Assembly: GCF_047338595.1 (NCBI RefSeq)
Contig: NZ_JBLFBO010000004.1
Coordinates: 62,001-126,000 of the forward strand
Length of the DNA: 64,000 nucleotides
Source of the DNA: Nitrospira_D sp019636945
GTDB taxonomy: Bacteria > Nitrospirota > Nitrospiria > Nitrospirales > Nitrospiraceae
Direction of reading: 5' to 3'
Numbering within the stretch: position 1 is the first letter of the stretch; the number at the start of each line of letters is the position of its first letter. The notes under the pieces were generated by a model that saw only the letters and a list, made by a program, of their open reading frames with translations, was not told where the DNA came from and searched no databases. The position numbers and the translations under genes were made by a program. Shown piece by piece: positions 42,654 to 50,559 of this stretch.

Positions 42654-43367
42654 GTGGATTGGTTACGAGAACCAGGGTTCTTTGGGACTCATGCAACGGT
42701 CGGAGCGGATCTCAGTCAGCTGATGGCCACGCTCTTTACCGGACTCTTTGTCATCGGATGGTTTCAGGCACGCAAGCGAAAGGCCGATGCGCATCATTGG
42801 CTGATGTTGGGCGGCATGATCGCCATGTTGAGCTTCTTTATCGCGTACTATCTCTTTCGGCAGCTTGGGGTTCTGGCGTTTGAGGGGAAGGAAGGGTTCG
42901 GCGGCTCGCAATCACTGTATGACTACGTCTTCATCCCGGTACTGACTCTCCACATTATCCTGGTCATCATCGGGCTGATCATGGCGGTGTACATGATGGT
43001 GTTGGGGTTTCGTTCTCAACAATTCATCGACGGGGTGCGGTCGCTCCGGGAGTCACGGCTCATGACCACGTGGAAGAAGATCGGAATCGTGTTCGGGGTT
43101 GTGGCCGTGATCGTATTGGGGTTGTTTTTTTCGCGCGTGGCAACCGCCGGATTTTCGATGCGCAAGATGGAGGTTTACCTGATCTTCCTTGCACTCGTCG
43201 CCTTTGTGTTTGCGATTGAGATGACGATCCAGCGAATCTGGCCGGACGGCGCACGGCGGCATCGGGCGTTGGGCCGATTCACGATGGTCATCTACTGTGT
43301 GCTCTTTATGACCGGAAGTTTCACCTATACGATGCTGTACATCCTGTACCCAGGGAAGATTGGGTAG
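42654..43367 (+). CDS. DUF420-like heme/copper-related membrane protein
   Basis: 237 residues with about seven membrane helices (MATLFTGLFVIGWF, WLMLGGMIAMLSFFIAYYLF, LHIILVIIGLIMAVYMMVL and others). The pattern of conserved histidines at helix ends (ADAHHWLM, LTLHIIL) resembles DUF420 proteins, which accompany terminal oxidases as assembly or haem-binding factors. Start is GTG (42654) with AAGGA upstream. It opens the respiratory cluster that continues to 56772. Assignment to DUF420 is by pattern only. Confidence 0.6.
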   Translation: MDWLREPGFFGTHATVGADLSQLMATLFTGLFVIGWFQARKRKADAHHWLMLGGMIAMLSFFIAYYLFRQLGVLAFEGKEGFGGSQSLYDYVFIPVLTLHIILVIIGLIMAVYMMVLGFRSQQFIDGVRSLRESRLMTTWKKIGIVFGVVAVIVLGLFFSRVATAGFSMRKMEVYLIFLALVAFVFAIEMTIQRIWPDGARRHRALGRFTMVIYCVLFMTGSFTYTMLYILYPGKIG

Positions 43368-43375
43368 TATCAAGA

Positions 43376-43478
43376 AGTGCTGAGGTCTAAGTGCTGAGTG
43401 CTGAGAGAAGGGGGTTGGGGGAAAGAGGGTTGCTCGGGGAATCACTCAGTCCTCAGTACTCATCACTCAGCACTGGAG
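43376..43478. repeat. intergenic short-word repeat, AGTGCTGAG/CTCAGCACT type
   Basis: AAGTGCTGAGTGCTGAGAG on one side and CAGTACTCATCACTCAGCAC on the other. AGTGCTGAGTG (43390-43400) is the exact reverse complement of CACTCAGCACT (43464-43474). The central part is a G-rich stretch (GGGGGTTGGGGGAAAGAGGG). Confidence 0.65.
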
Positions 43479-43485
43479 CTTGGCG

Positions 43486-43977
43486 ATGCTGACCTGCGGT
43501 TGTGGTCGCTGGATGCATACCGAGGGGATTGAGGAACGTGGCGGTGAAGCTGGTGCGTTCTGGTTCATCCGCTCGGAGTGCCGAGGCTGTGGGTTGAAAG
43601 TCGGTGTCGATGTGCCGGAGGGTCAGACACGAGGGCTCATTGATCGATTATTCTGGACCGATGAGGCGCTGCATCGATTGGCCCGCATGCCGCCCTATGT
43701 GGCACCGTTGGTTCGAGATGAGGTGGAGCAACATCTCCGTAGCCAAGGAGAACGAGTCGTCACCTATGACACGTTGCTTCGTCCCCGTACGGGAGAACGC
43801 ATCGAATGGGACCCTGAAGCAGAACGACGGTTGGACCGAGTGCCAGCGCCGGTTCGTGCGATGGCACGGGTTGAACTTGAACGAACCGCGGCAGATCGCG
43901 GATTGTCTCGCATCACCGTGTCGCTGATGGAAGAGATTAAAGCGAAGTACTTTGGAATGGCAGCTCAGAAACAGTGA
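43486..43977 (+). CDS. PCP reductase-like protein with Cys cluster and two tandem domains
   Basis: 163 residues. An N-terminal CGCG and a downstream CRGCG could bind a metal (Cys-x-Cys and Cys-x2-Cys). Two successive segments, FWTDEALHRLARMPPYVAPLV and EWDPEAERRLDRVPAPVRAM (first shown here in parts: FWTDEALHRLARMP, PYVAPLV), match the W-x3-A-x2-R-(L/V)-x-R-(V/M)-P pattern of the C-terminal domain of light-independent protochlorophyllide reductase subunit B. Non-photosynthetic bacteria also carry this domain; its role here is unknown. GGAG 8 bases upstream supports the ATG at 43486. Confidence 0.65.
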   Translation: MLTCGCGRWMHTEGIEERGGEAGAFWFIRSECRGCGLKVGVDVPEGQTRGLIDRLFWTDEALHRLARMPPYVAPLVRDEVEQHLRSQGERVVTYDTLLRPRTGERIEWDPEAERRLDRVPAPVRAMARVELERTAADRGLSRITVSLMEEIKAKYFGMAAQKQ

Positions 43978-44048
43978 AGGGTAAGGAGTAAAGGGTAAAG
44001 AGGGCGTCCCTGTTTGTCGCCTCACCCCTCACGCTTAACCCCTAACCA
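43976..44048. repeat. intergenic short-word repeat, AAGGGTAA/TTAACCCCT type
   Basis: GAAGGGTAAGGAGTAAAGGG followed 25 bases later by CTCACCCCTCACGCTTAACC, an imperfect inverted arrangement of another word. Same position type as the two previous repeats: between tandem same-strand genes. Confidence 0.55.
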
Positions 44049-44055
44049 GGTAACT

Positions 44056-45123
44056 ATGCTTCATCGAATGGCGTTGCGGGTACTTCCGAGCTTGAGTTTG
44101 GCGGTGACGGAAGAGGCCGTGCGCAAGAGAAAACGCATCGTGATGTTTGTGCCGGGGTTGATCGCCTTCGGAGTCTATCGGCTTGCCAAACATCTTGTTC
44201 CGATCGCCGAGCCGCTGGTGCTCTTGGCCGTGAGTGCGCTCGTCGCCATGGTGACTGCGGCCTTGGCCTATCGGGTCGGGCGTGCTGCGCCCTGGGCGGA
44301 GATCATGCGCCACGATGGCGTCCGGTTGCTCAGCTGGCTCGTCGGATGGATCGGAGCCGTCTATGGGATTCAGCTCTCGCTGTTGGTGCTGACTCTCTTG
44401 TGGATCATGAGCTATAGCTATCTCCAGCATCCTGATGGGCCGGCGATGATGGCCATCATTATCTCCTGTACATCCGTCGCACGCGATGCTTTTGAAATCG
44501 GGCATGTGCGCCGGCTTACGCAGATGGGGCGACCCTTTCTCACGTTCCCGGACGGAGCACCCCTCCGGCTGTTGCTGCAGTGCAAGGCCGGGCAGCTGGG
44601 GCCGTGGGTCCTTGCCGGACTTGCGCTTGGTGCGCTGGCATCAAGTCCTGGGCTGCTCATTGCAGACGTTCAAGGGGGGGCGTTGGCCCAGTTATTCGCC
44701 GTGACCGTTCTTGGCGGTGGAGTGACTCTCTGCGCCTATTTCGGCGGACTCTATCCATCTACTCCGTGGGTGCAGACGCTTCGCCGGACAGCACCGGGTG
44801 AGCTGATGAAATATTGGTGGTGGCCTGGGATGGCCTTTGCCTCGACCTATTATCTGGTTGCGATGGGATTGCTGCTGTTTGTAATGAGACAGCCCACGAT
44901 GACGCCGGGCTCGGCTGCTGGGATGGGGGCGATCGTGACAGCCATCATGGCTTTGTATGGGTATTATCTGGGTGATCGCCGTCACGTTGAAGATGAACAG
45001 GCACCCCAACTGTCGAGTGGCATGTTACGGTGCCCGTTTGTCATGGGGATTCTGGGCAAGACCATCGGTTCCACCGATGCAACCGGGGAGTTGGCACTCG
45101 GTAAGACAGGGATAAAGGGGTAG
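44056..45123 (+). CDS. polytopic membrane protein of the respiratory cluster, unknown function
   Basis: 355 residues with about eight membrane helices (VMFVPGLIAFGVYRLA, EPLVLLAVSALVAMVTAAL, LSLLVLTLLWIMSYSYL, WPGMAFASTYYLVAMGLLLF). I do not recognise the family. The cytoplasmic or periplasmic loops contain few conserved-looking charged motifs (SVARDAFEIGHVRRL). It lies 4 bases before the first bd-like oxidase subunit, so translation is probably coupled. Start at the ATG 44056. Confidence 0.65.
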   Translation: MLHRMALRVLPSLSLAVTEEAVRKRKRIVMFVPGLIAFGVYRLAKHLVPIAEPLVLLAVSALVAMVTAALAYRVGRAAPWAEIMRHDGVRLLSWLVGWIGAVYGIQLSLLVLTLLWIMSYSYLQHPDGPAMMAIIISCTSVARDAFEIGHVRRLTQMGRPFLTFPDGAPLRLLLQCKAGQLGPWVLAGLALGALASSPGLLIADVQGGALAQLFAVTVLGGGVTLCAYFGGLYPSTPWVQTLRRTAPGELMKYWWWPGMAFASTYYLVAMGLLLFVMRQPTMTPGSAAGMGAIVTAIMALYGYYLGDRRHVEDEQAPQLSSGMLRCPFVMGILGKTIGSTDATGELALGKTGIKG

Positions 45124-45127
45124 GTCT

Positions 45128-47002
45128 ATGGGCCAAGGATTCGGGATGAACAGCTTTCTGTTTCGCGTGGTGATGTGTATCGGATTCGTCTTAATCTCCC
45201 TTGGCTTTCTGGGGAGTGGCACTGATCTGTCCTTTGCCGACTCATCCACGGACGTGTATTTCGGAACCGAGGGAATTCCGCAGGGGCCGGCGGCTCCCAC
45301 TCCTCAGGAAACGGTCTATCCTCAAGTCGGTTCACTGGATAGTCGGTTGCTGGTGTGGTTCGTGACGCAGCAACATACCTATTTCGGCGGATTCGTTCTC
45401 GCCTTGCCGTTGTTTTGCGCCTTACTTGAGTTTTTGGGGTTGATCACGAAAAAGCCGGCCTTGGCTCTTCGTTATGATGGCTTGGCAAGGGATCTTGCGA
45501 AGGTGGCGGTCCTGGCTATGTCGGTTACGGCACTGATCGGTAGTCTGATGTTGACGATGTTCATCACGCTCTATCCGAGTTTCATGAAGTATATGGGCGG
45601 GACATTCAAAGGATTCATGCCTGCCTACGCCGCCGTATTTTTCGGAGAAGCGCTGCTGCTGATCGTCTACTACTACGGTTGGAACCGGATGACAGACCGT
45701 GGCATGAAATGGATTCACGCCGCGATCGGGATTCTGACCAATATTGTGGGGACCGCCCTACTAATGATGGCCAACGCCTGGTCTGCGTTCATGATGTCGC
45801 CCGCCGGGGTCGATGCGCAGGGGCGGTTTCTCGGAAACGCGTGGCATCTGCTGCACTCCGCGCTCTGGAATCCTCTGAACGTCCATCGCTTCCTGGCGGA
45901 TATGATGTCCGGCGGAGCGGTGGTGCTTGCCTATGCCTGTTACCGATTTTTTACCAGCAAGACCGACGAGGAGCGTGCCTACTTTGATTGGGTCGGCTAT
46001 GTGTTCCTGTTCGTCACGGTCTGCGCCCTCATTCCCATGCCGTTCGCCGGGTACTGGCTGATGAAGTCGGTCTTCGTGTTTCGTCAGACCATGGGGGTCA
46101 CGATGATGGGCGGTCTGCTCACCTGGCTGTTTGTGGTGCAGGCGCTCTTGATCGGTGTCTTGTTTTTAGGGATCAATTACTATCTGTGGCAGAGCATGGC
46201 GCGGATTAAGGGAGGAGAGCGGTATCAGCCGTATTACCAAACCCTTCTGGGTGTGTTGATGCTCGCGCTCTTCATTTGGTTGACGCCGCATACGTTGCTG
46301 ACCTCTGCCAGTGAGGCCAAGGCCATGGGAGGTGCGCAACATCCGGTCATCGGCAACTACGGGGTCATGTCGGCCAAGAACGGAGCGGTCAATATCCTGA
46401 TCCTCGTGACCGCGCTGAGCTTCCTCTATTATCGTCGCGCGAATCGAACCATGACGATCTCATGGATCAAGACCGGCAATATCCTCATCACGGTGCTGTA
46501 TGTGGTCGGCGCAGTGAACATCATTTGGCTATCGATCTATGGATTCTATTTGCCGGCGAAAATTCGCGTCGGTCTGTCCGCTCCGCAGGCGTTCACCACG
46601 TTCACGGTTATTCTGGTCGGAGTGGTGATCAATCGGTTGATGCTCAGGCGTGCGGTGGTGCATGGCCCGATTCAGTGGGGAAAGATTCCGCTGCGGGGCA
46701 TGGTCGGCTTATTTGGGTTGGCGGCATCGTTCAGTTGGGTGATGGGGTTGATGGGATACATCCGTTCCTCGGGGAGGCTATCATGGCACGTCAGCGAGTT
46801 GATGGCCGATGTCTCGCCCTGGGCCTTCACGCCGGACCTCCAGTATGCGACCAAAATGGTGACACTGAATATGGTGGTATTCTGGGCGGCGGTTCTCGCG
46901 CTGTTCTGGATGTGCGAACGGGGACAGCAGCCGGTGATGGTTGAGGATGCGAGTGAGAAAGAGTCGCCATTGCTGACTCCGATTCCATCGCAAGAAACAT
47001 AG
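45128..47002 (+). CDS. cytochrome bd-like oxidase catalytic subunit (copy 1)
   Basis: 624 residues, with a cleavable or anchoring first helix and about 13 further helices. It resembles CydA-type subunits: a conserved His in FVTQQHTYFGGFVLALPLF, Glu in FFGEALLLIVYYYGWNR, and His residues in HLLHSALWNPLNVHRFLA. A shared insert AQHPVIGNYGVMSAKNGAVN is identical in type to copy 2. The classical CydA quinol-binding Q-loop motif is not evident. Proteins of this kind are described in Nitrospira as putative bd-like terminal oxidases lacking a CydB partner. The adjoining genes in the same direction suggest an operon. Confidence 0.85.
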   Translation: MGQGFGMNSFLFRVVMCIGFVLISLGFLGSGTDLSFADSSTDVYFGTEGIPQGPAAPTPQETVYPQVGSLDSRLLVWFVTQQHTYFGGFVLALPLFCALLEFLGLITKKPALALRYDGLARDLAKVAVLAMSVTALIGSLMLTMFITLYPSFMKYMGGTFKGFMPAYAAVFFGEALLLIVYYYGWNRMTDRGMKWIHAAIGILTNIVGTALLMMANAWSAFMMSPAGVDAQGRFLGNAWHLLHSALWNPLNVHRFLADMMSGGAVVLAYACYRFFTSKTDEERAYFDWVGYVFLFVTVCALIPMPFAGYWLMKSVFVFRQTMGVTMMGGLLTWLFVVQALLIGVLFLGINYYLWQSMARIKGGERYQPYYQTLLGVLMLALFIWLTPHTLLTSASEAKAMGGAQHPVIGNYGVMSAKNGAVNILILVTALSFLYYRRANRTMTISWIKTGNILITVLYVVGAVNIIWLSIYGFYLPAKIRVGLSAPQAFTTFTVILVGVVINRLMLRRAVVHGPIQWGKIPLRGMVGLFGLAASFSWVMGLMGYIRSSGRLSWHVSELMADVSPWAFTPDLQYATKMVTLNMVVFWAAVLALFWMCERGQQPVMVEDASEKESPLLTPIPSQET

Positions 47003-47017
47003 AAAGGGAATCAGGGC

Positions 47018-47668
47018 ATGATACGGACTGTGTTGATGGCTGCGGCAGCCGTGCTCGGCTCAATCCTTCTCGTGAGCGGGGGGGCACCGACGATTGCAGG
47101 AGAACCGACCTTGGTCTTGGAAGACTTCCAAGCAAAAGAGGCGGACGGGTTTCCATCATTTTGGGAACACGAAAACCAGCGGAGTCAAACGAAAGGCCGT
47201 GACGCGTACAAGGTGCGGACGGAAAACGGGGCAAGCTTTTTGTCGGCCAAAGATGCGGGGCAACGGATCAAGAAGAAGAAAATCGATTGGGATCCCAAGG
47301 CCTATCCGGTTCTGACCTGGCGCTGGCGTCTGACCAAGGCCGCGACAGGAAACGAGCCGCTCGCGGCCGTCTATGCCTCGCTCGATACGGATCTCCTGTT
47401 TATTCCGGTGTTCACGAAATATGTCTGGAGTGAATCGAAACCGGACGGCACCTTGACCGAAGGCGGGATGTTCAGCGGATCGGAGATCGTGGTCCAGTCC
47501 GGGACGAAGGAGATCGGACAGTGGTTCGAAGAACGGGTCAATGTGTACGAGGATTTTAAGCGGATTCATAAGCATGAGCCGGCGGAGAAGGCCTGGGGGA
47601 TTTCTATTATCGCTGCGCCTGGGGTGGAGATCGATTTTGGCCCGCTCGTCGCCCTTCCGGGGAAGTGA
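47018..47668 (+). CDS. exported DUF3047-domain protein
   Basis: 216 residues with a Sec signal (LMAAAAVLGSILLVSGG). The mature body is beta-rich and matches DUF3047 proteins: LEDFQAKEADGFPSFWEHE, YPVLTWRWRLTKAATGNE and VYEDFKRIHKHEPAEKAWG. No known function; it may be a periplasmic companion of the oxidase. It starts 15 bases after copy 1 of the bd-like subunit. Confidence 0.8.
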   Translation: MIRTVLMAAAAVLGSILLVSGGAPTIAGEPTLVLEDFQAKEADGFPSFWEHENQRSQTKGRDAYKVRTENGASFLSAKDAGQRIKKKKIDWDPKAYPVLTWRWRLTKAATGNEPLAAVYASLDTDLLFIPVFTKYVWSESKPDGTLTEGGMFSGSEIVVQSGTKEIGQWFEERVNVYEDFKRIHKHEPAEKAWGISIIAAPGVEIDFGPLVALPGK

Positions 47669-47698
47669 CGTATGCGTGGGTTCTGAGAGATTAGCGTG

Positions 47699-48055
47699 AT
47701 GGAGAGTCACAAGGTCGTAGATATTGTCCTTGGCATTGTCGTGATGGGGACCGTCGGGACCCTGATTGGGACGACGATGGGCGGGGGGCTGATGCCGGTC
47801 GCCATTCTTGTTGGGCTCGGCCTCGGTGTCGTGATCGGCTTTCTTGGTGGGCGCCGGTTTCTCGTGAGCATTCTGGTCGGCACGGTCATGGGTGGCCTGT
47901 TGGCCTGGTTGATGGCCGGTGCTGATCGAATCTGGGTTGGGGCTGGAGCTGGAGCGGCCATGGGCGGATTTCTCGGCGTTCAGATTTCGATGTTGCTCGA
48001 TGTGCGTGCAGCGAAGAAGGCGGCGGCAGAGCGGGCTGGGACGTCGCCGTCGTAG
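47699..48055 (+). CDS. small glycine-zipper membrane protein
   Basis: About 118 residues with three to four helices rich in small residues (GTVGTLIGTTMGGGLMP, GLGLGVVIGFLGGRRF, GAGAAMGGFLGVQISM). Glycine-zipper packing is typical of small pore or scaffold proteins. A GTG immediately upstream (47696) is an alternative start. No function known; it sits between DUF3047 and the SUMF1 genes. Confidence 0.6.
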   Translation: MESHKVVDIVLGIVVMGTVGTLIGTTMGGGLMPVAILVGLGLGVVIGFLGGRRFLVSILVGTVMGGLLAWLMAGADRIWVGAGAGAAMGGFLGVQISMLLDVRAAKKAAAERAGTSPS

Positions 48056-48060
48056 GGTTC

Positions 48061-49005
48061 ATGTGTGTATGGATTGTCGAGGTATGTGTGGAAAATAAAG
48101 GTGTCTTAGTCGGCTCCATTATCTTTGTGTTTGCATCGTTCTTTCTCATGATTGGTCTGTTGGCCTACGAATCCTACAAGGCCAAGCAGATGAAACAGCT
48201 TGCGGCGTCCGTGAAGTCCGAAGCGCGACCGACGGCCAGCAGTCTGCCCACTCAGGATTTCTCCATGTACAAGACTAAGATCGGAGACGAAGGGCGGGAA
48301 ATGGTGCAAGTCCCGGAAGGGCCTTTTACGATGGGAAGCAATGACGGAGATCCCGATGAGGCGCCCGAGCATCAGGTCTATTTGAAAGGGTTCTATATCG
48401 ATCGGAACGAGGTGACGCAACAAGAATATCAGCGGTTTGCAAAGATGACGAAGCGGGGGATGCCGAGGATCGAGGTGTTTGACGATGATCAATCAAAGAT
48501 TTTGAAACCCGAGTTTGCGGCGATGAGTGTTTCGTGGGATGAGGCGGCGGCCTACTGCAAGTGGGCGGGGAAGCGTCTGCCGACGGAAGCGGAATGGGAG
48601 AAAGCCGGTCGAGGTGAGAGTAAGCGACGATATCCCTGGGGAGACAAGTTCGTCGTCAATGCGGCCAATGTCGACGGGACGGAGGATGGCTATAAGTATC
48701 TGGCTCCTCCAGGATCCTTTGAGGCTGGGCGCAGTCCTTACGGCATTCACGACATGACGGGAAATGTGGCGGAGTGGGTTGAGGACTCCTACGACGAGCA
48801 TTACTACAAGAAATCTCCGTTTCGTGATCCCAAGGGGCCTGAAAATGCAGATTTAAAAGTCGTGCGGGGAGGCTCTTGGAGGGAGACAGAGCATCACGCA
48901 AGGCTGTCCAAGCGGTTTGCGGCAAAACATTGGCGTACTGATGTCACGATCGGTGTCCGCTGCGCGAGTGAGTTGGACCCGGCTTCAGCCCCGGGAGCTG
49001 AGTGA
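48061..49005 (+). CDS. membrane-anchored SUMF1/FGE-sulfatase domain protein (copy 1)
   Basis: An N-terminal membrane helix (SIIFVFASFFLMIGLLAYE) anchors a periplasmic formylglycine-generating-enzyme fold. Typical blocks: FTMGSNDGDPDEAPEHQVYL, FYIDRNEVTQQEYQRF, WAGKRLPTEAEWEKAGRG, and the C-terminal VVRGGSWRETEHHARLSKR region. The cysteine pair needed for true FGE activity is not recognisable, so it may be a binding or assembly factor. It starts 5 bases after the previous gene, and copy 2 follows after 9 bases. Confidence 0.85.
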   Translation: MCVWIVEVCVENKGVLVGSIIFVFASFFLMIGLLAYESYKAKQMKQLAASVKSEARPTASSLPTQDFSMYKTKIGDEGREMVQVPEGPFTMGSNDGDPDEAPEHQVYLKGFYIDRNEVTQQEYQRFAKMTKRGMPRIEVFDDDQSKILKPEFAAMSVSWDEAAAYCKWAGKRLPTEAEWEKAGRGESKRRYPWGDKFVVNAANVDGTEDGYKYLAPPGSFEAGRSPYGIHDMTGNVAEWVEDSYDEHYYKKSPFRDPKGPENADLKVVRGGSWRETEHHARLSKRFAAKHWRTDVTIGVRCASELDPASAPGAE

Positions 49006-49014
49006 TAGGGCGGC

Positions 49015-49962
49015 ATGCTCGAGTCAAAATTTAAACTTGTCTTCTTGCTGGTGGTTCTGGCATGCGCGGCGATGCCCATTGTCGCCATTATGCGAGGGAC
49101 CACGGTCACGCCGTACGAAAAGCCGACGTCTGATCCCACCGCCGAAGTAGTGTCGATGGCGGACAGTGCTCCCGGAGAAGAACCTCTTTCTGGTGACATG
49201 GTCACGATTCCGGCGGGGCCGTTCGTTCGTGGAACTGAGGGCGGAGGCTTCGATGAACGTCCGCAACGAACCATCTATCTGGATGCGTTCGCGATCGATC
49301 GGTATGAGGTGACGAACTACCAGTATCAGCAGTTTGTTGTCGCCACGGGGCATCGAAAACCAGGACTCCCTTCGCGCTATGCCAAGAGCGGAGCCAAGGT
49401 GCGTGGGATCAATCAGCCCATCGTCTATGTGTCCTGGGAGGACGCGGACGGGTATTGTCGTTGGAAGGGTAAGCGGCTTCCGACCGAAGCTGAGTGGGAA
49501 AAGGCTATGCGCGGCACGGATGGAAGGCTCTGGCCGTGGGGAGATCAGGAGCAACCTGATGGGGCCAATTGGGCTCGTGTGCAGGATGGTTATGAAGCGT
49601 CGGCGCGTGTCGGTACATTCCAGAGCGACAAGAGTCCCTATGGAGTGATGGATGGTGCCGGCAATGTCATGGAGTGGGTGGCTGATTGGTACGATGAGAC
49701 TTATTATAAGAGTTCACCGGATCACAATCCACCGAGCCCCGAGTATGGCACCTATCGGGTGCTTCGCGGGGGAGGATACACGACAGCAGGTGGCGATGTT
49801 CGGATTACCAGCCGAAGCAAGATGATGCAAGATTTTCGAGATGAAACGATCGGATTCCGCTGTGCGAATTCGACCTCTGGTACGATTGGGGAAGAGAAGG
49901 AAAAACCAGAAGAATTTACAGGAAATCAAAGTAGTAGAGGATCAAAAACACGGCCAAAATGA
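49015..49962 (+). CDS. membrane-anchored SUMF1/FGE-sulfatase domain protein (copy 2)
   Basis: Same architecture as the preceding gene: anchor (FLLVVLACAAMPIVAIM) and a periplasmic SUMF1 domain with MVTIPAGPFVRGTEGGGFDE, IDRYEVTNYQYQQF, WKGKRLPTEAEWEKAMRG and YRVLRGGGYTTAGGD. The paired copies between two bd-like oxidase genes look like a local duplication that diverged. The last 47 bases overlap a small membrane-protein frame on the other strand. Confidence 0.85.
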   Translation: MLESKFKLVFLLVVLACAAMPIVAIMRGTTVTPYEKPTSDPTAEVVSMADSAPGEEPLSGDMVTIPAGPFVRGTEGGGFDERPQRTIYLDAFAIDRYEVTNYQYQQFVVATGHRKPGLPSRYAKSGAKVRGINQPIVYVSWEDADGYCRWKGKRLPTEAEWEKAMRGTDGRLWPWGDQEQPDGANWARVQDGYEASARVGTFQSDKSPYGVMDGAGNVMEWVADWYDETYYKSSPDHNPPSPEYGTYRVLRGGGYTTAGGDVRITSRSKMMQDFRDETIGFRCANSTSGTIGEEKEKPEEFTGNQSSRGSKTRPK

Positions 49963-50020
49963 TGTTGACAACCATTCCGGCCAAAACTATAATGTCAAAC
50001 ACTTTTGAGTTTTTCGACAC
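49916..50020 (-). CDS. 34-residue single-helix membrane protein
   Basis: Starting at GTG (50018-50020, complement) with GAGAGGAAATT upstream, the frame encodes a short polar N-terminus (SKNSKVFD) and one long hydrophobic helix (IIVLAGMVVNIILAVFLILY) ending YFDFL. This composition is hard to obtain by chance and resembles small oxidase subunits such as CydX/CcoQ-type peptides. It runs opposite to its neighbours and overlaps the SUMF1 gene by 47 bases. No family is known to me. Confidence 0.5.
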   Translation of the reverse strand: MSKNSKVFDIIVLAGMVVNIILAVFLILYYFDFL

Positions 50021-50142
50021 AATTTCCTCTCTGATTCGCGTTAGAAGTTGAGAAATTTTGATAACACAGGGCCGGGTGCCTGTCAAGAAAATGCAGTAAT
50101 TCTGAATTCTATCCCTTACTAACTATCTTGATCTGGAGTGAA

Positions 50143-50271
50143 ATGACGATGGCAACAGCTACCCCTGATAGCGAGCTTAAAGTAAAAATTGGGAAGATGA
50201 TTTTTTACATCACTTGTGCTGTCGGATTATGGTTTTTCTATTGGTTTGCCGGTATTCAGTGCCCTTGTTGA
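50143..50271 (+). CDS. 42-residue single-helix membrane protein ending in Cys-Pro-Cys
   Basis: ATG at 50143 with TGGAG 3-7 bases upstream. The N-terminus is soluble (ATPDSELKVKIGK) and is followed by one hydrophobic helix (MIFYITCAVGLWFFYWFAG) and IQCPC. The terminal Cys-x-Cys could bind a metal at the periplasmic face. It is the first of two tiny same-strand genes ahead of the second bd-like oxidase subunit, the position where small CydX-like subunits would be expected. Confidence 0.65.
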   Translation: MTMATATPDSELKVKIGKMIFYITCAVGLWFFYWFAGIQCPC

Positions 50272-50357
50272 GTCGTGAGTGGAATTTGTCTTGCGTGAGG
50301 AGCCTGTCCGGCATAACTGATTGATGGCATTGGTCGACAGAAGAGAGGAAGAAGAAG

Positions 50358-50489
50358 ATGAGCGCGCTTAACAATCCAGTCATAGCACTTGTTGTTTCTC
50401 TTATTATTACCGTTGGTTATTTTGTGTTGGTTGACCACTACCTCATGGATATGCAGGGGCTGGACTTTTGGTATCTCTTCAAAAACTAA
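50358..50489 (+). CDS. 43-residue single-helix membrane protein
   Basis: ATG at 50358 with a long purine-rich ribosome binding site (AGAGAGGAAGAAGAAG). One hydrophobic helix (PVIALVVSLIITVGYFVLV) is followed by DHYLMDMQGLDFWYLFKN, a short amphipathic tail with a His and aromatic residues. It ends 70 bases before the second bd-like subunit. Candidate small oxidase subunit; no known homologue recognised. Confidence 0.65.
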   Translation: MSALNNPVIALVVSLIITVGYFVLVDHYLMDMQGLDFWYLFKN

Positions 50490-50559
50490 GCCCTCCTGAA
50501 GGTGTTGTCAGGTATTCTGAAAATCATACATTTAACGTAGGGTATTAAGGAGGTATTCC

